Below, one piece after another: positions 44,680 to 56,397 of a DNA stretch of 64,000 nucleotides. Below the pieces are notes generated by a model. The model was not told the origin of the DNA, searched no databases, and saw nothing but the letters and a program-made list of their open reading frames with translations. The position numbers were made by a program, and so were the translations under genes. The DNA is from Favolaschia claudopus (lineage: Eukaryota > Basidiomycota > Agaricomycetes > Agaricales > Mycenaceae), in the NCBI GenBank assembly GCA_037176885.1, contig JAWWNJ010000080.1, forward strand, positions 1-64,000, given 5' to 3'. Each line of letters begins with the position of its first letter. Positions within the stretch are counted from its first letter, which is position 1.

Positions 44680-44999
44680 AGGACCTGGGATCATACAGGT
44701 GAAGGCCTGATGCAAATCCTGACCGAATTCGGAAATTTTGGCGATTTGGCCTGTACGAAATCCTGACTTTTGAGTCCTTTGGATGCTGGTCGGAATCCTG
44801 ACGAAAACCGCGGCAGTGGGAGAAAATTTTTGAAAACGTCTCCGAAACTGCCCGATTTCGGCCGAAATTTTGGTTTCATGCGAAAATCCTGACGATTTTC
44901 GCAAAATTTCGGTGTGAATCCTGACTTTTTCCGCCCGGATCTGTCCTGACTTTTTGGCTCCCAGAAAATCAGGCCTTTACGGGGATAATCCCAGGTCCT
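44680..44999. mobile_element. hAT-like MITE, 8-bp duplication
   Basis: 320 bp with ends AGGACCTGGGAT / ATCCCAGGTCCT, flanked by a perfect CTCAAGGT duplication (44672-44679 and 45000-45007). The body holds seven AATCCTGAC-like motifs with the AT-rich pieces seen at 31500-32350. Non-coding. Confidence 0.85.
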
Positions 45000-45007
45000 C
45001 TCAAGGT

Positions 45008-46518
45008 CCGTGTAAAATTTAAATAGCGTAAAATACTGAATGAGGCAGAAGCTCAAAAGCGCTCAAACGCGGCTGGAATCAGCCTCCAGGATCTCAAAAA
45101 CAGGTTCAAGAGCAACTTTGAATCCAATTCCAGTGCATTTGTGACAGATATCGTCCGACACCGATCGGCACACTTTTGACCATCGAAACAGCGCAATTTT
45201 GGCACTAGCTTGAAATTCACCTGTGTCTTTCAACTTCTGCTCATTGTTCAACGGAAATCTTAGCAACTGCCCTTCCAAGCCACTTTCGACTACCTCTAGC
45301 TTGCACATGTGATCTATTCAGATGTTTTTGCACACTTGCTTTGGCTAGTAAGGGTGGTAAACAAGCCTACAATCTGAAAACTCTTCGGCCCCTTACTTGA
45401 CCAAACATGGGGAATTACGGAAGCCATGGAGGCCTACTCTGGGATAAAAGTATAGGTAATAGGGCTCGGCACTGTGATGGATTGGAAATTAACCAAGACT
45501 GTAGCTAAATTCTTTGCTCTTAGCATCTTTGAACGGCCACGCAATATTTGGGTCCGTGCAGGAGGGACGGTTGAAATTGAACCAGTCCAATGTTGACAAG
45601 AAATTGATGCAATCAGAGATTTCAAGCAGTGAGGGACTGAAATGGATCCTCAAGTATGGCCTACCGTCCGAGGGCATGTTCTTGAACTTCAAGAAAATTG
45701 GAACATTTATTGCAACAAACAGTGCAAAACAGCTGCAAATTAGAATCCGCCGAGAAATCAGTTGTGCTTGATGGATTGGTTCAGGCCTTTGTCCGATGCC
45801 GTTCAAAACATGCAGGAGAACATTCCGATGCATTTTAACCTATTACATACTGCAATATTCGGACCATACGAGTCGATTCACGGTTACTTTTGTCAATACC
45901 GAGTATCCGTGGTACCGACCAGCAAATCGGTGAAGCGCTAATTGGGGGAGCTTGCTCCCCCCTTTTGTCTGAGGTTCCCGAAAAGTGGATGGCTGTGCAA
46001 TGTGCCTACTCTCCCACGGGTACGCCATCAGCTGTGATCTCCCACGGGTACGCCATCATGTTAAACAGAGCCTTATAGTGGCCTACTGTACAGCGGCGCA
46101 ATCAGGGGAAAGTGCAATAAAGAAATACTCTCAGCCTAGGGCTCGCATCAATAGGAAATTACTCCCGACTTTCGAAGAAACCACAAAGGCAGGAATATCA
46201 TCGACTTCAGTTCACACGGTTCCGAGTCCATCAATTCCATTCCCCCCCAAAAAAAAATCAGAACCATTAGCCTGGGCAGCAGTCAAAATTGCACAAATTC
46301 CTGAATCCAGCTCTATGGTAGCAGGTTTTACCGGGACTGCGGCACTAAGACAAGAAGTATGGCTTGAGTTGTAAGGCTGATTTAACGAAACTTTGCCTTT
46401 GCTTTGCCTCTCACAAGATCATTTCTGTTCAGGCTGGACGGAATTAGCGCAAGCTCCCCCTTTTCTGTAAGCCGGGCACCGGCATTACAATGCATAGTTT
46501 GCGCTTGGGAAGCGTTTC
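45008..46518. other. Spacer, no gene seen
   Basis: A decayed TIR end of the TACTCGG family appears at about 45883-45905 (CGGTTACTTTTGTCAATACCG), and a palindrome GGGGGAGCTTGCTCCCCC at 45944-45961. CTCCCACGGGTACGCCATCA is repeated at 46010 and 46038. No coding sequence supported. Confidence 0.45.
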
Positions 46519-47088
46519 ATGCGTAAGCGTATCCGCTCTAAGATGAAAGGTCCGTCACGCCTTTCCGGGGACCCTGCCCCTCCCCCTCCTGGCCCGGTGC
46601 CGGTTTTGCCGAACGCTTCTAGCGAAGGCGCTCGCCCACTGAAGAAGCGCGCACACCCCGTCCATCCGACTCAGCCACTAGCTCCGGTTCCACTCCCTCC
46701 AGCGGCCAGTGCTCAGCCGCACCCAGGTGCCGCTACACAGCCAAGGAAGTCTGGGGTGCGATTTGCACCACAGGAGTCTTCCTACCCCGCCTCTAACTCG
46801 CTACCCCATAACCCTGCCGCCATCTCTATTCCTACACAGGTAATGGCGTCCCCTATTCCTACTCCCCGCCCCAGCTCTACTCCTTATGCCCCCTCGGTGG
46901 CCATGCCCACTGCCATCCCGTCCCCCTCTCCACGTTCAGTAGCTCCTTCGCCTATGGCCATTGGTGCTATTCGACCTGAAAGGGGACGTCGACAACAGAC
47001 AGCACGGCGAGGCGGTGCAGTGTCTGCGTCTGATTTGCGGATTGACTCCCAGGGCAACCTACTCTTCCGTGGCGATCCAGGATTTTGA
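46519..47088 (+). pseudogene. C-terminal tail of a gypsy polyprotein
   Basis: A 189-residue open frame, very Pro/Ala/Ser-rich (PAPPPPGPVPVLPNASSEGA), ends RRGGAVSASDLRIDSQGNLL and a stop at 47086-47088. It lies just upstream of a purine tract (AGAGGGGGTGA) and an LTR, where the end of a Ty3/gypsy polyprotein is expected. No catalytic motif is present, so identity rests mainly on position. Confidence 0.45.
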
Positions 47089-47139
47089 ATTCTACTGGGT
47101 TGGTCTTCGTCGAGGCGACGAATCTTGAAGAGGGGGTGA

Positions 47140-47313
47140 TGTCAGGGGATTCCACAACTAGGACGTCTTCTGACTTGGGCAGAAGTTCTCTGTCTCCAAG
47201 ACATCATGCTGTGTGCTCACTTATGTCATATCTTACGTCACCTCTTGTATATAAGTAGTTCACTGGCCCAGGTTTGTTATCGACTTGGCTCCTGGGCCCT
47301 TCTCCCCTTACAG
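47140..47313 (+). mobile_element. 3' LTR of a gypsy element
   Basis: Begins TGTCAGGGGATTCC directly after the polypurine tract GAAGAGGGGGTGA. It contains a TATA box (TTGTATATAAG, about 47244) and probably ends CCCCTTACA at 47313. It shares its start and end words with the LTR at 3839-4409 but differs inside, so it belongs to a related family. The right boundary is less certain. Confidence 0.6.
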
Positions 47314-47692
47314 GCGTCAACACTTTCCGAGATCCCGAGTATGTTGTACTCGAGTACTTCAAACCTCAAGGCTGTTCACACATTGTATAACTGAAGTATA
47401 TATTACATCCTTGTGCTCAGAAGCCAAACTGCAGCTGATCTCTGGCAAACACCGGAGGTTTCCATCGCAAGTGCTCCGGTTTGATGTGCCTCTTGGACTT
47501 GTTCCGTAACTTTTCATAACGAGCCACCGCTGATTTGTTCAAGGCGATGATGGAGGAGCCTTTGTAGCTTTTGAAAAGACCCAATATGTCGCATCTAAGG
47601 TTTGTGGAGTCATTTTTGTCGGAATTGCTGAAAGAGCTCGAAAACGCACGTGGTGCTAACGTCCGCATGGGTTATGGATGTTCGTCGTGCTA

Positions 47693-48609
<917 letters not shown>

Positions 48610-49875
48610 CTAGAAAAGATGATCAACTGGCCAAATATAGTCATGCAATACTGACCATAACATAGAACAGAAATGGTGTAACATCATAGTACAATGTTTT
48701 GCTGAGAAGAATGAGTAGAATGCTCGACAGCAATAGATCAACGCACTGGTCAAGGAAACATTTTGATAATAAACATAGATTTCTACACCAAGGCAGTTGG
48801 CGGCTCCCGTCAACCTCGAAGAACGAGATCTCCTCGTAGCGATAGATTTCGTTGCCCGGGGGGTGCAAAAGTGAACATTTTCGGCGGTGCCGGGAAAGCA
48901 TCATTACGGAAGGGAAGAATAACAGGCAGAATTCGCAGAGATACAGTATTGGGAGGTGAGCATACTCTATCGGGTAGGGCGAGAAATACCAAGTTTCAAT
49001 CTCGTACTTCCCAATCTGAAGACGGTTCAAGTTCTTGACGCGAGCAACTTCCGGTTTTGGAAACGTCATTGATCCCGAGGTTGGCAACTCCTTGAGTTCC
49101 TCAACTGTGAAAAAAAAAAAAAAGGAGAGTTAGATTCGCGTGCAGGAACTGCCAACAATAAAGTTGACCATCCACTTTGCCCTCCGTGTCGGGGTCCTCT
49201 GGGTCTTCTTCGTCGTGAGGTAGTTTCCGCTTCAGCGAATATGATGAAGAAGTGACTGAGTGCGATGCAGAGACGTCACTGAAGGACGAGGTGGGGGTAG
49301 GCGAGCCGAAAGCCGAGTTGTGGGTTGCTGTCAAGGCACGGGAGGGAAAGCGCGGAGCTTTTCCTACTGTGTCCGAGGGGTTGTGCTTGGCTGACGACAA
49401 GTCTGGGCTCGGCCACTGCAATTCGCGGGATAGAATCAAGCTGGAACCCGGAACCCACTGATCGAGACGTTTGTTGAAGGTGTCCCAATGGACAAAATAC
49501 TCCCATTTATCTGGGTGGGTGTCAGAGCCCGCGCCGATCGGTATATAAGAACCATGAGAGTTGGCGAGCGTTTCTCTGATAGACAAAATTTCCGCCAGCC
49601 GCTCTTCGCCCTCCCCTGGGCTTCGAACATACATTTTGCAGCCCACTCTCACATTCTGTATGGTATGCGTCGAAATCAAATAAATCACTGCCAAACGCAA
49701 CCTCACCTGCATTGCGTACTTGCCACCTAGCGTAATCAGATGGCTCTGACTGTTGCCCTCGGGAATGGACCTCATGGCGGTCTATGGCGGTCCAGTCAGA
49801 ACTGAGGGTCCCCGGTCCCCTGAGTGACGTGGTGATTCCACGTGACCCTTTTTGCTTACACCAACTAATCTAAAT

Positions 49876-50255
49876 TAGAGACTTTGCGGTAGCCACTGGT
49901 GGCTACTGTACTATTTCGACCACAACTTCATGTCCCAGGTCACAGGGCAGTTTTGGCCCGTTTTCCCATCAAAAACAGCCCGGAAAACGCCGAAAATTTC
50001 CTAAAAAGGCAATTTGAATTAGTGAAAAAGTGAAGTTAAGTGGTCACAGGTCACAGCGGCTGAAGTTATGGTCGAAATAGTACAGTATTGGTGGCTAATT
50101 TTTCTCGGGACCGGATGACAGCCTCTGGGTGGATTAGCCACTATTTGTACTACCTATTCACGGGATGCTAGGGTGGCTAACTCTAGCCGGAGGCTCAAAA
50201 AACTATTGCACACGAAGAGCCACAAATAGCCACCGATGGCTTCCGCAAAGTCTCA
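49876..50255. mobile_element. TIR element, TAGAGACTTTGCGG type, with nested MITE
   Basis: Ends AGAGACTTTGCGGTAGCCA / TGGCTTCCGCAAAGTCTCA, continuing as TGGTGGCTA-like arms of about 30 bp. It resembles the 31693-32144 element in its TAGAGA-TTTGCGG start. A separate 170-bp element sits inside (49909-50082). Confidence 0.8.
49909..50082. mobile_element. Nested 170-bp MITE
   Basis: 49911-50080, with ends CTATTTCGACCACAACTTCA and its reverse complement (one mismatch in 20) and TA on each side (49909-49910, 50081-50082). It also carries inner inverted CAGGTCACAG words. Confidence 0.85.
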
Positions 50256-50394
50256 TTGACGCCAATAAAAATCGGTCATTTCGAGGGCTTTGTTTCGCCG
50301 GAAAAGCCGTTTCGTAAAAAGAATACGGGTTTCGTCATTTCTTCCTCTTTGATTTTGTCTACACTTGTTGACGATTCTGTCGGGCTGACGCACG

Positions 50395-50989
50395 CCTCCC
50401 CCCACAATGACTTGCTTTATTAGGAAATTCGGCGCTGGAGCAAGGCATGAATTTGCTTCATTTTCTCGGTTTCTAAATGCTCTCTAGTGGAGTGGATATA
50501 CGTAGGGATACGGAGACCTGATAGCATCACAAGAATGTTCAGCGTTCGATTCCCGGTCATCAGCGTTCGATTCCCGGTCACAACATTTTGATTAATCTTT
50601 TTTTAATTTTGATCTGTTAATCTTTTCTCCTCGAATTCAGCAAGACAATAACAGGACATAGTGGTTAGGGTTAGGAATCTCTCTCCCCATCCGAATCCAC
50701 TGTGATCCAAAATTTTTCGGCAGTTTCGAATTTGTAATCGCTGGACACAGAATCCAGCAAATGAATGCTGGGTTAGGCAAGGAAAGCAGCAAAAGAGTGA
50801 AGAACTAGCCATTCTTAGGGGTCCGCTCATTCGATAATGCAACCAAGAAGCATGGATAACAGAAGAGACTTGTTCAAAGTATTTGATTGGAAGTGAACCA
50901 AAAAAAAGTAGGTAATTGACCTCCCAGGCTCGAACCCACGCCAACCCGAGAAAGGCAATATGTCACGTGACTGTCATTGCGGGGGGAGG
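50395..50989. mobile_element. TIR element, CCTCCCCCCACAATGAC ends
   Basis: 595 bp bounded by CCTCCCCCCACAATGAC and its reverse complement with one change. A 24-bp direct repeat (AAAATCGGTCATTTCGAGGG plus CTTT) lies just outside, at 50267 and 50992. The inside holds TTCGATTCCCGG twice (50545, 50567), like a tRNA B box, but no tRNA folds. Confidence 0.6.
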
Positions 50990-52015
50990 GAAAAATCGGT
51001 CATTTCGAGGGCTTTCCAGATGCCGAAAACGCGTTTTCGCGGCCGAGGGATTTCCCCTCGGAGATCGATAAAGAGCGTGGGAATTCTGACCGATTTGCCA
51101 TCACCCCCAGTCAAAAGTGGGTCGGATAGTTTGAAATGATCTGGGATGGAATGAGTAAAGCAGCAACCAAAAGTAATGAGTTGAGATCGTTCGTCAATGG
51201 TGTTCAAAACATTTCGTCTCATCACAGCGTCTGGCAACGGCGATCTTCCGTGAATTTCTTTACAAGTCGACCGCATCACTCGGTTACCTTGTTACCTTAC
51301 AACGGCAATATAAAGTGGCACCACCTTCCGCCACGTCATCCGCTCTCTCTTGCCTTCTTCTACCTCGTTCGAGTCGGCTTGCCTCCCCCGCCACTCCCTC
51401 CTCTGTGTCAGGCCTTCGAAGCCCAGCCAATTGTCGTCTCCTGCTCTCCACATCTACTCTCCAGTCTCGTCTAGTATCCACGGCGTGTTGTGATCATGAT
51501 CGAGATCTTCTGTTGAGGGCGAAGGTATGTATGTTTTTGCCCATTTTTCTTTCTATCCCCCTCTTACCAGTTCCTACCCAGCTCCCAGTGCTCCGCTCTT
51601 GCTCTAGCTTGGAAACCATAGACTCCATTGTCTAGAAGCCGTCCTGCTGCCCTTGCCTTCGTCAATCCTCGAGCTTCCCTTTCTTTCCTTATATCTGGGT
51701 TTACTTTGTGGTCAGGCAGCTGGCCGGAGGCTTGTCTCCATGCTTGCACGTTCCGAGTCTATATACAGTATTATCTAGTGTACTATTGTATGTTTCGATG
51801 CTCTACAGCATCTCAAAGCATTCTATGTATTCTGTTGACACCACAATGCCTCACTCGACCACTTGTAATGGATTGAGATAAATTGTACAAGGATTCAGAC
51901 TATCACAATTCATCTCATCACTGTGCAGAGTATACATCATCGATAGCGGTGCAAGCACCGGTCCCCTACTCTGATATATAAGGCGTCAGTAAAAAAAAAA
52001 GATACTAAGTTTTGT
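50990..52015. other. Spacer, C+T-rich, no gene seen
   Basis: 51330-51700 is strongly C+T-rich and open in several frames, which is not evidence of coding. No domain or splice pattern recognised. Confidence 0.45.
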
Positions 52016-52320
52016 TGTATACCAAGGCGGGCCAGCCAAGGCTCGCTCGGTCGACGCGCAAGCGTCGACCAGCTCTCATTGGCAGGCGAGGTTTAAATTT
52101 TTGGTATACAAGACTGCCAAAGGCTAAAGCTCGCCTGGTCGACGCTTGTGCGCCAACCAACTCTCATTGGCTGGTGGGGCTAACCTTGGTGTCTTTATAG
52201 CTAAGTATAGAATGAATGAATTTTCAAGTAAGTAGTCAATATTTTTCGGTGAACAAGGCGGGCCAAAGCTCGCTCGGTCGACGCTCGCGCGCCGACCAGC
52301 TCTCATTGGCTGGTGGGGTA
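52016..52320. repeat. Three diverged copies of a palindromic unit
   Basis: Three units (about 52016-52113, 52118-52190, 52250-52320) share GCTCGC-TGGTCGACGC, ACCA(A/G)CTCTCATTGGC and GGTGGGG-like ends. The first is enclosed by TTGTATACCAA / TTGGTATACAA and has a perfect inner hairpin GGTCGACGC-GCAA-GCGTCGACC. Confidence 0.65.
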
Positions 52321-52326
52321 CTTGAC

Positions 52327-54067
52327 TATGGCGGTCACATTGTACATTTAATATTCGCGCACAAAATTGTATGCGCGCACACAAATATTGCTGCGCGCGC
52401 GCAAAAGCCGGAGGCGATTTCCTTTTTGGGTGGGGTTTGACAGCTGCCAGCCTGCCCATCGGCAGCATCAAGTCCCGCCCCCGCCCCGGACGTTAGCCGC
52501 CGTTGAGCTATACCTTTGGGAGTAGAATACTGTAAGTAGATATAAATGCTCGGTAAATTGCAAGTGAATTGAGAGAATGTGAGACAGAATGCAAGCTGCC
52601 GCGATCATTTGACTCCGCCACCGTGCCCGCTGTGGGTTTCCTCCCTCCAGTCGAAATCAGGCGGGACGTGCGTTGACGCCGACGCCCGACACCCGCTAGT
52701 AGCTACAGTGGCGGCAAAATCTGATGCCACCCCCCAAAAAGGAAATTCTCATGAATTTAACCCGTTTTCTTCTCTTTTCTGTGGTCGGACCTTTCAGAGT
52801 GCATTCAACATACATTTGAAACTTATGCACCTTTTTCCATCTTAGGATACCTCGAAAATTGACACTTTTTGGGCAAGACTTTCCAACCATCTTTGGCCCA
52901 GTTCTCCTCAATGAATGGACCTATCTTTCTCAATCGTGCTTCCACAGGCAGTGTATTTGCCGTGCGAATGGATCTGTGCCCTTGTCGCCCCCGGACGGCG
53001 ATGGCAAGGGCAGATTAGAGGCGGTTTGATGAAAATTTCCTTTTTTGGGGGTGACATCAGATTTTGCCGCCACTGTACGCGCCGCCACGGGCTTTGCCGA
53101 TCGGTGATAAAAATGCCGGTGATGTGATGCTCTACGTCACTGATCGTGACCTCTCACCTAACACGTGTCAAGACTTATGTATGACACGATGACGTTTGAT
53201 GATCCCGACGCCCGACGCTCCCCGAGGGCAGCCAGGGCAATATTAATGTTGGGGCAATGACAGTGATGCCCCCCCACGGGCCACCCTGATTCAATGCGAT
53301 GGAAATTACTTGTTGCTTACTTGCTACATACCTTCGTCAAACCGTTGATAGCCCGCTGGAGCAATTTCATTCTGGTTGTGGGAATCCTAAGTACTACTTA
53401 GGTAGTGCTGGGTTTTGAATGCTGTATTTTACGATGTATTAATACAGGGCCTATTTATACACGTATAATACATTTCCTACATGGGAGCCTCGGAGGGCTA
53501 TGTATTTTATGTGTGTATTTAATTGCAGATCGTCCCATTCTAGAGGCACATTTTGAACTGAACACAAGTTGCTCACAGCCTTTTTGTACAATCTGGCCCA
53601 TATAGGGTATGATTGATCGAAATCATGGATATTGGTGGTTCGGCTGGTTCCGGCAACAACGTTTGACCCCTTGATACGGTCTCAAATGGGGAAAATCCTG
53701 ATGATCTTGCGGAAATGCCAAGGAAAGCAGTCTCAGCCCGAAAACAACCCATACGAGGCGAAAAAATGGTTCAAAACGCAATTTTCAGGGCTCCGGAGTG
53801 ATCCGGCCCGGCGTGTATTTAATGTATTTTTACAAGCCATACATTGCATACATTGGGCCTCCTGCGCCCATTCAATACATACACAGCCAAAATCATTTCC
53901 GACCCAGCACTATACTTAGGATAAGGATGTTGATGGGCAGCTGTCAAACCCACCCAAAAAGGAGATCGCCTCCAACTTTTGCGCGCGCGCAGCAATATTT
54001 GACAATGATTTGTGTGCGCGCATACAATTTTGTGCGCGAATATTAAATGTACAATGTGACCGCCATA
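52327..54067. mobile_element. 1.74-kb element with 125-bp inverted repeats
   Basis: The left arm (52329 onward: TGGCGGTCACATTGTACA, then CGCGCAC-rich sequence to TTTGACAGCTGCC) mirrors the right arm (53931-54065) with a few small indels. TA at 52327-52328 and 54066-54067. The interior has no recognisable transposase and contains a nested MITE (52704-53077). Confidence 0.85.
52704..53077. mobile_element. Nested MITE, CAGTGGCGGC ends
   Basis: Ends TA-CAGTGGCGGCAAAATC and GATTTTGCCGCCACTG-TA, with arms of about 44 bp. The CAGT start with TA duplication is typical of Tc1/mariner or pogo-type elements. Non-coding. Confidence 0.88.
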
Positions 54068-54239
54068 CTTGACTTGGCAGCGGCCAGCACATAATGACAT
54101 GACATCATATGGATTACGCGGGCAGCGAGAATCCGCGGAGTGGAGTAAATGATGCTGTGATTATCAGATGCCATCATTTTGATGGGATCTGTGTGAGGGG
54201 GGGATTGGGAGTTCAGCACCACAGAACCCTACCTCTGTA

Positions 54240-54940
54240 AACAGAGTAGGGGATGAAATTCATGCAAACTGTCATGAATTTCAGGTTTCATGATGTTTTG
54301 TCATGAAGCACACCATGAATTTCAAGGGGGGTTTCATGATGCTCAGAAGCTCATTTTTGCAAGATTATGAATTCATGACAAAACATCATGAATTTTCATC
54401 ATGAAAGAACCGAGCGATTTTTTCTGGCTAAGTCCACCAAGAGTTGTAGTGTGCTAATATCAATGATAAAGCCAATAAATCGTATCAGTCGGTCTCTGGT
54501 CTCTATCAAGTGCACACTGTTGAAAATTAGTTAACCAAATGAGGAGAACGGGGATGAACAACTTGAGACTGGGCCGTATGATGTCCATATATTGACTGAA
54601 ATAACCTCGCTTATAACTCCCATTTAGTCTACCTGTAGTACTCTCAACCTGACATCAGGTGTCGTACGGCGGTCTTGAGTTCGATTCCGGCTGGAGTCAC
54701 TTGAGTTGGGTGGTTTATTTCTTTGCTTTGCAGCGCTCTGATTTCATGATATTTTGTTCTGAAATACTTGATAAAACATCATGAAAAAACGCCATGAAGA
54801 GCCCCATAATCATCATGAAAACATACTTTCAATTCATGATGTTTCGTTAGCAATTTCCAGGCGATTCATCATGAATTCCTGGACATAATGTTAGGATTTT
54901 CATGGCCAACAACATCATGAATTTCATGACCCTTTGGCAG
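54240..54940. repeat. Cluster of CATGAAATTCATG-like words
   Basis: More than 15 occurrences of TCATGA in two blocks (54255-54410 and 54745-54935), many as CATCATGAA or TTTCATGATG and often inverted. A decayed inverted-repeat element is likely; no boundaries can be drawn. 54941-55282 shows nothing. Confidence 0.55.
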
Positions 54941-55635
54941 ATGATCATGCTATGCCAAAAACTCTGCCACTTTTCCAGATGGTTTGAGCATGGATGAGAT
55001 AGTTTGAAGATTTCGCATTTTATCTCATTTCATCTCACTCAATCCCGTGGACTTTTGACTGGGGATGATCTAGTATTTATTCTAAGCAATCAAAACATAA
55101 ACTTGGACCCACGAAATACATTGAACCAGTGACCACTGAGTTTTCGATGGGACACGGCTTGTCGCGGCACAAGAAGGCGAAGAAGCGTTCACTGCCACTG
55201 TTTGACACTTCACGTCAAGTTCTTCATGGTTTTCCAGCGCGTCTGCATCGTGCCCGACGCGGTTTGACGCGTTAAAAGCGCGTCAACATGTCCATGAGGC
55301 TGTGATTGTTACGTGTTTGAGATGTGAGTCAGGAGAGTTGAAGATATCAACTGTATTTCGATTATCAATGAAAATGGTGAGGCGTTGTTTGTGTCCTGTG
55401 GAAACAACACACAAGGCCTCGAAGAAAAATATGGTATCCTTTGGGGGCCGCAAAGGAACGGGTGCGAAGAAACCTAGCAGAAGCTCAGGATAGCGCTGGC
55501 CAAATACGAATATAATATGCCTTTTGGCGTATCGTATTCATATCCGTATCGTATTTGTCTCCCAGGACCGTATCATATTCGTAGTATATTGTACTCATAG
55601 TCGTAGGGTTGAATACGAACATATTTTGAATATAT

Positions 55636-55839
55636 TAGAGAGTTTGTGCGGGCGACCCAGGTCGCTTTTCAGCCGCTCAGATCTCCGCAACGACAGATAC
55701 CAGGTGGGAGCTCTAAGCGACCTGGAAGAGTATTGCCATGGGGCATTCCTAGGTCGCTGGAACCTCACACCTGAGACTGCTCGTTGTCGAGATCTGAGCA
55801 GTCCCAAAGCGACCCGGGTCGCTTTGCACAAACCCGCTA
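55636..55839 (+). mobile_element. MITE family A inside the hAT
   Basis: 204 bp, TA-bounded, identical by eye to 30560-30763. It was inserted after the hAT arrived. Confidence 0.9.
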
Positions 55840-56183
55840 TTTTGGGTTGCAAAATTTTCAACGAAGTGCTCAAAAACAGCTCAAATGAGGACATATCCTC
55901 CTCTCATGCTGCTTCAATGCATTATAGTGCATTTCTAAGGAAGAATCTCCACCCCAACACTGAGATGCAAAGCCAGATCAAATTGTTGTGATGGTCGGTG
56001 TTCACCCGAGATGCCCGGGGATGTGTCGGAACTGTTGCCGAGCCGTCGGGAACGGTTGTCACCCGGCCGGACAGGCATTATGTTGATTTTGGCCCTCGGC
56101 TCCAAGGGCCGGAACACATTTGATGCCAAAAGTTGTGGTAAAATATATTTGAATACGCTGGGGTCCGTATCGTACTCATATTC

Positions 56184-56397
56184 ATGTACTAACGGCGTGG
56201 GGGTCACCGCAGGTTACTGATGGTGACCTGTCACGTGCCTCTTTGCCCGCCAATTCTACCAGATGTACTAATCATGGTGACTTTGGCAAAATGTACTAAC
56301 GGCGTGGGGGTCACCGCAGGTTACTGATGGTGACCTGTCACGTGCCTCTTTGCCCGCCAATTCTACCAGATGTACTAATCATGGTGACTTTGGCAAA
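56184..56397 (+). repeat. 107-bp tandem duplication
   Basis: Two adjacent, apparently identical units starting ATGTACTAACGGCG at 56184 and 56291, within the hAT. Confidence 0.92.

Noticed and set aside
45944..45961. Palindrome GGGGGAGCTTGCTCCCCC, also near 38570.
   Set aside because: Could be a terminator-like hairpin, but it is not next to a supported gene and is too short to define an element.
50540..50580. Two TTCGATTCCCGG words resembling tRNA T-loops.
   Set aside because: They are tandem repeats without a partner D-arm or anticodon arm.
50917..50952. GGTTCGAGCC on the minus strand, like a B box.
   Set aside because: No cloverleaf could be drawn upstream of it.
51284..51640. Several overlapping frames on both strands.
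   Set aside because: C+T-rich low-complexity sequence keeps frames open by chance; no family pattern.
54628..54702. tRNA-like sequence with an A box (TAGTCTACCTG) and a B box (GAGTTCGATTCC).
   Set aside because: The anticodon and T stems do not pair and the acceptor arms match over only five bases. Not a functional tRNA; a tRNA-derived relic is possible.
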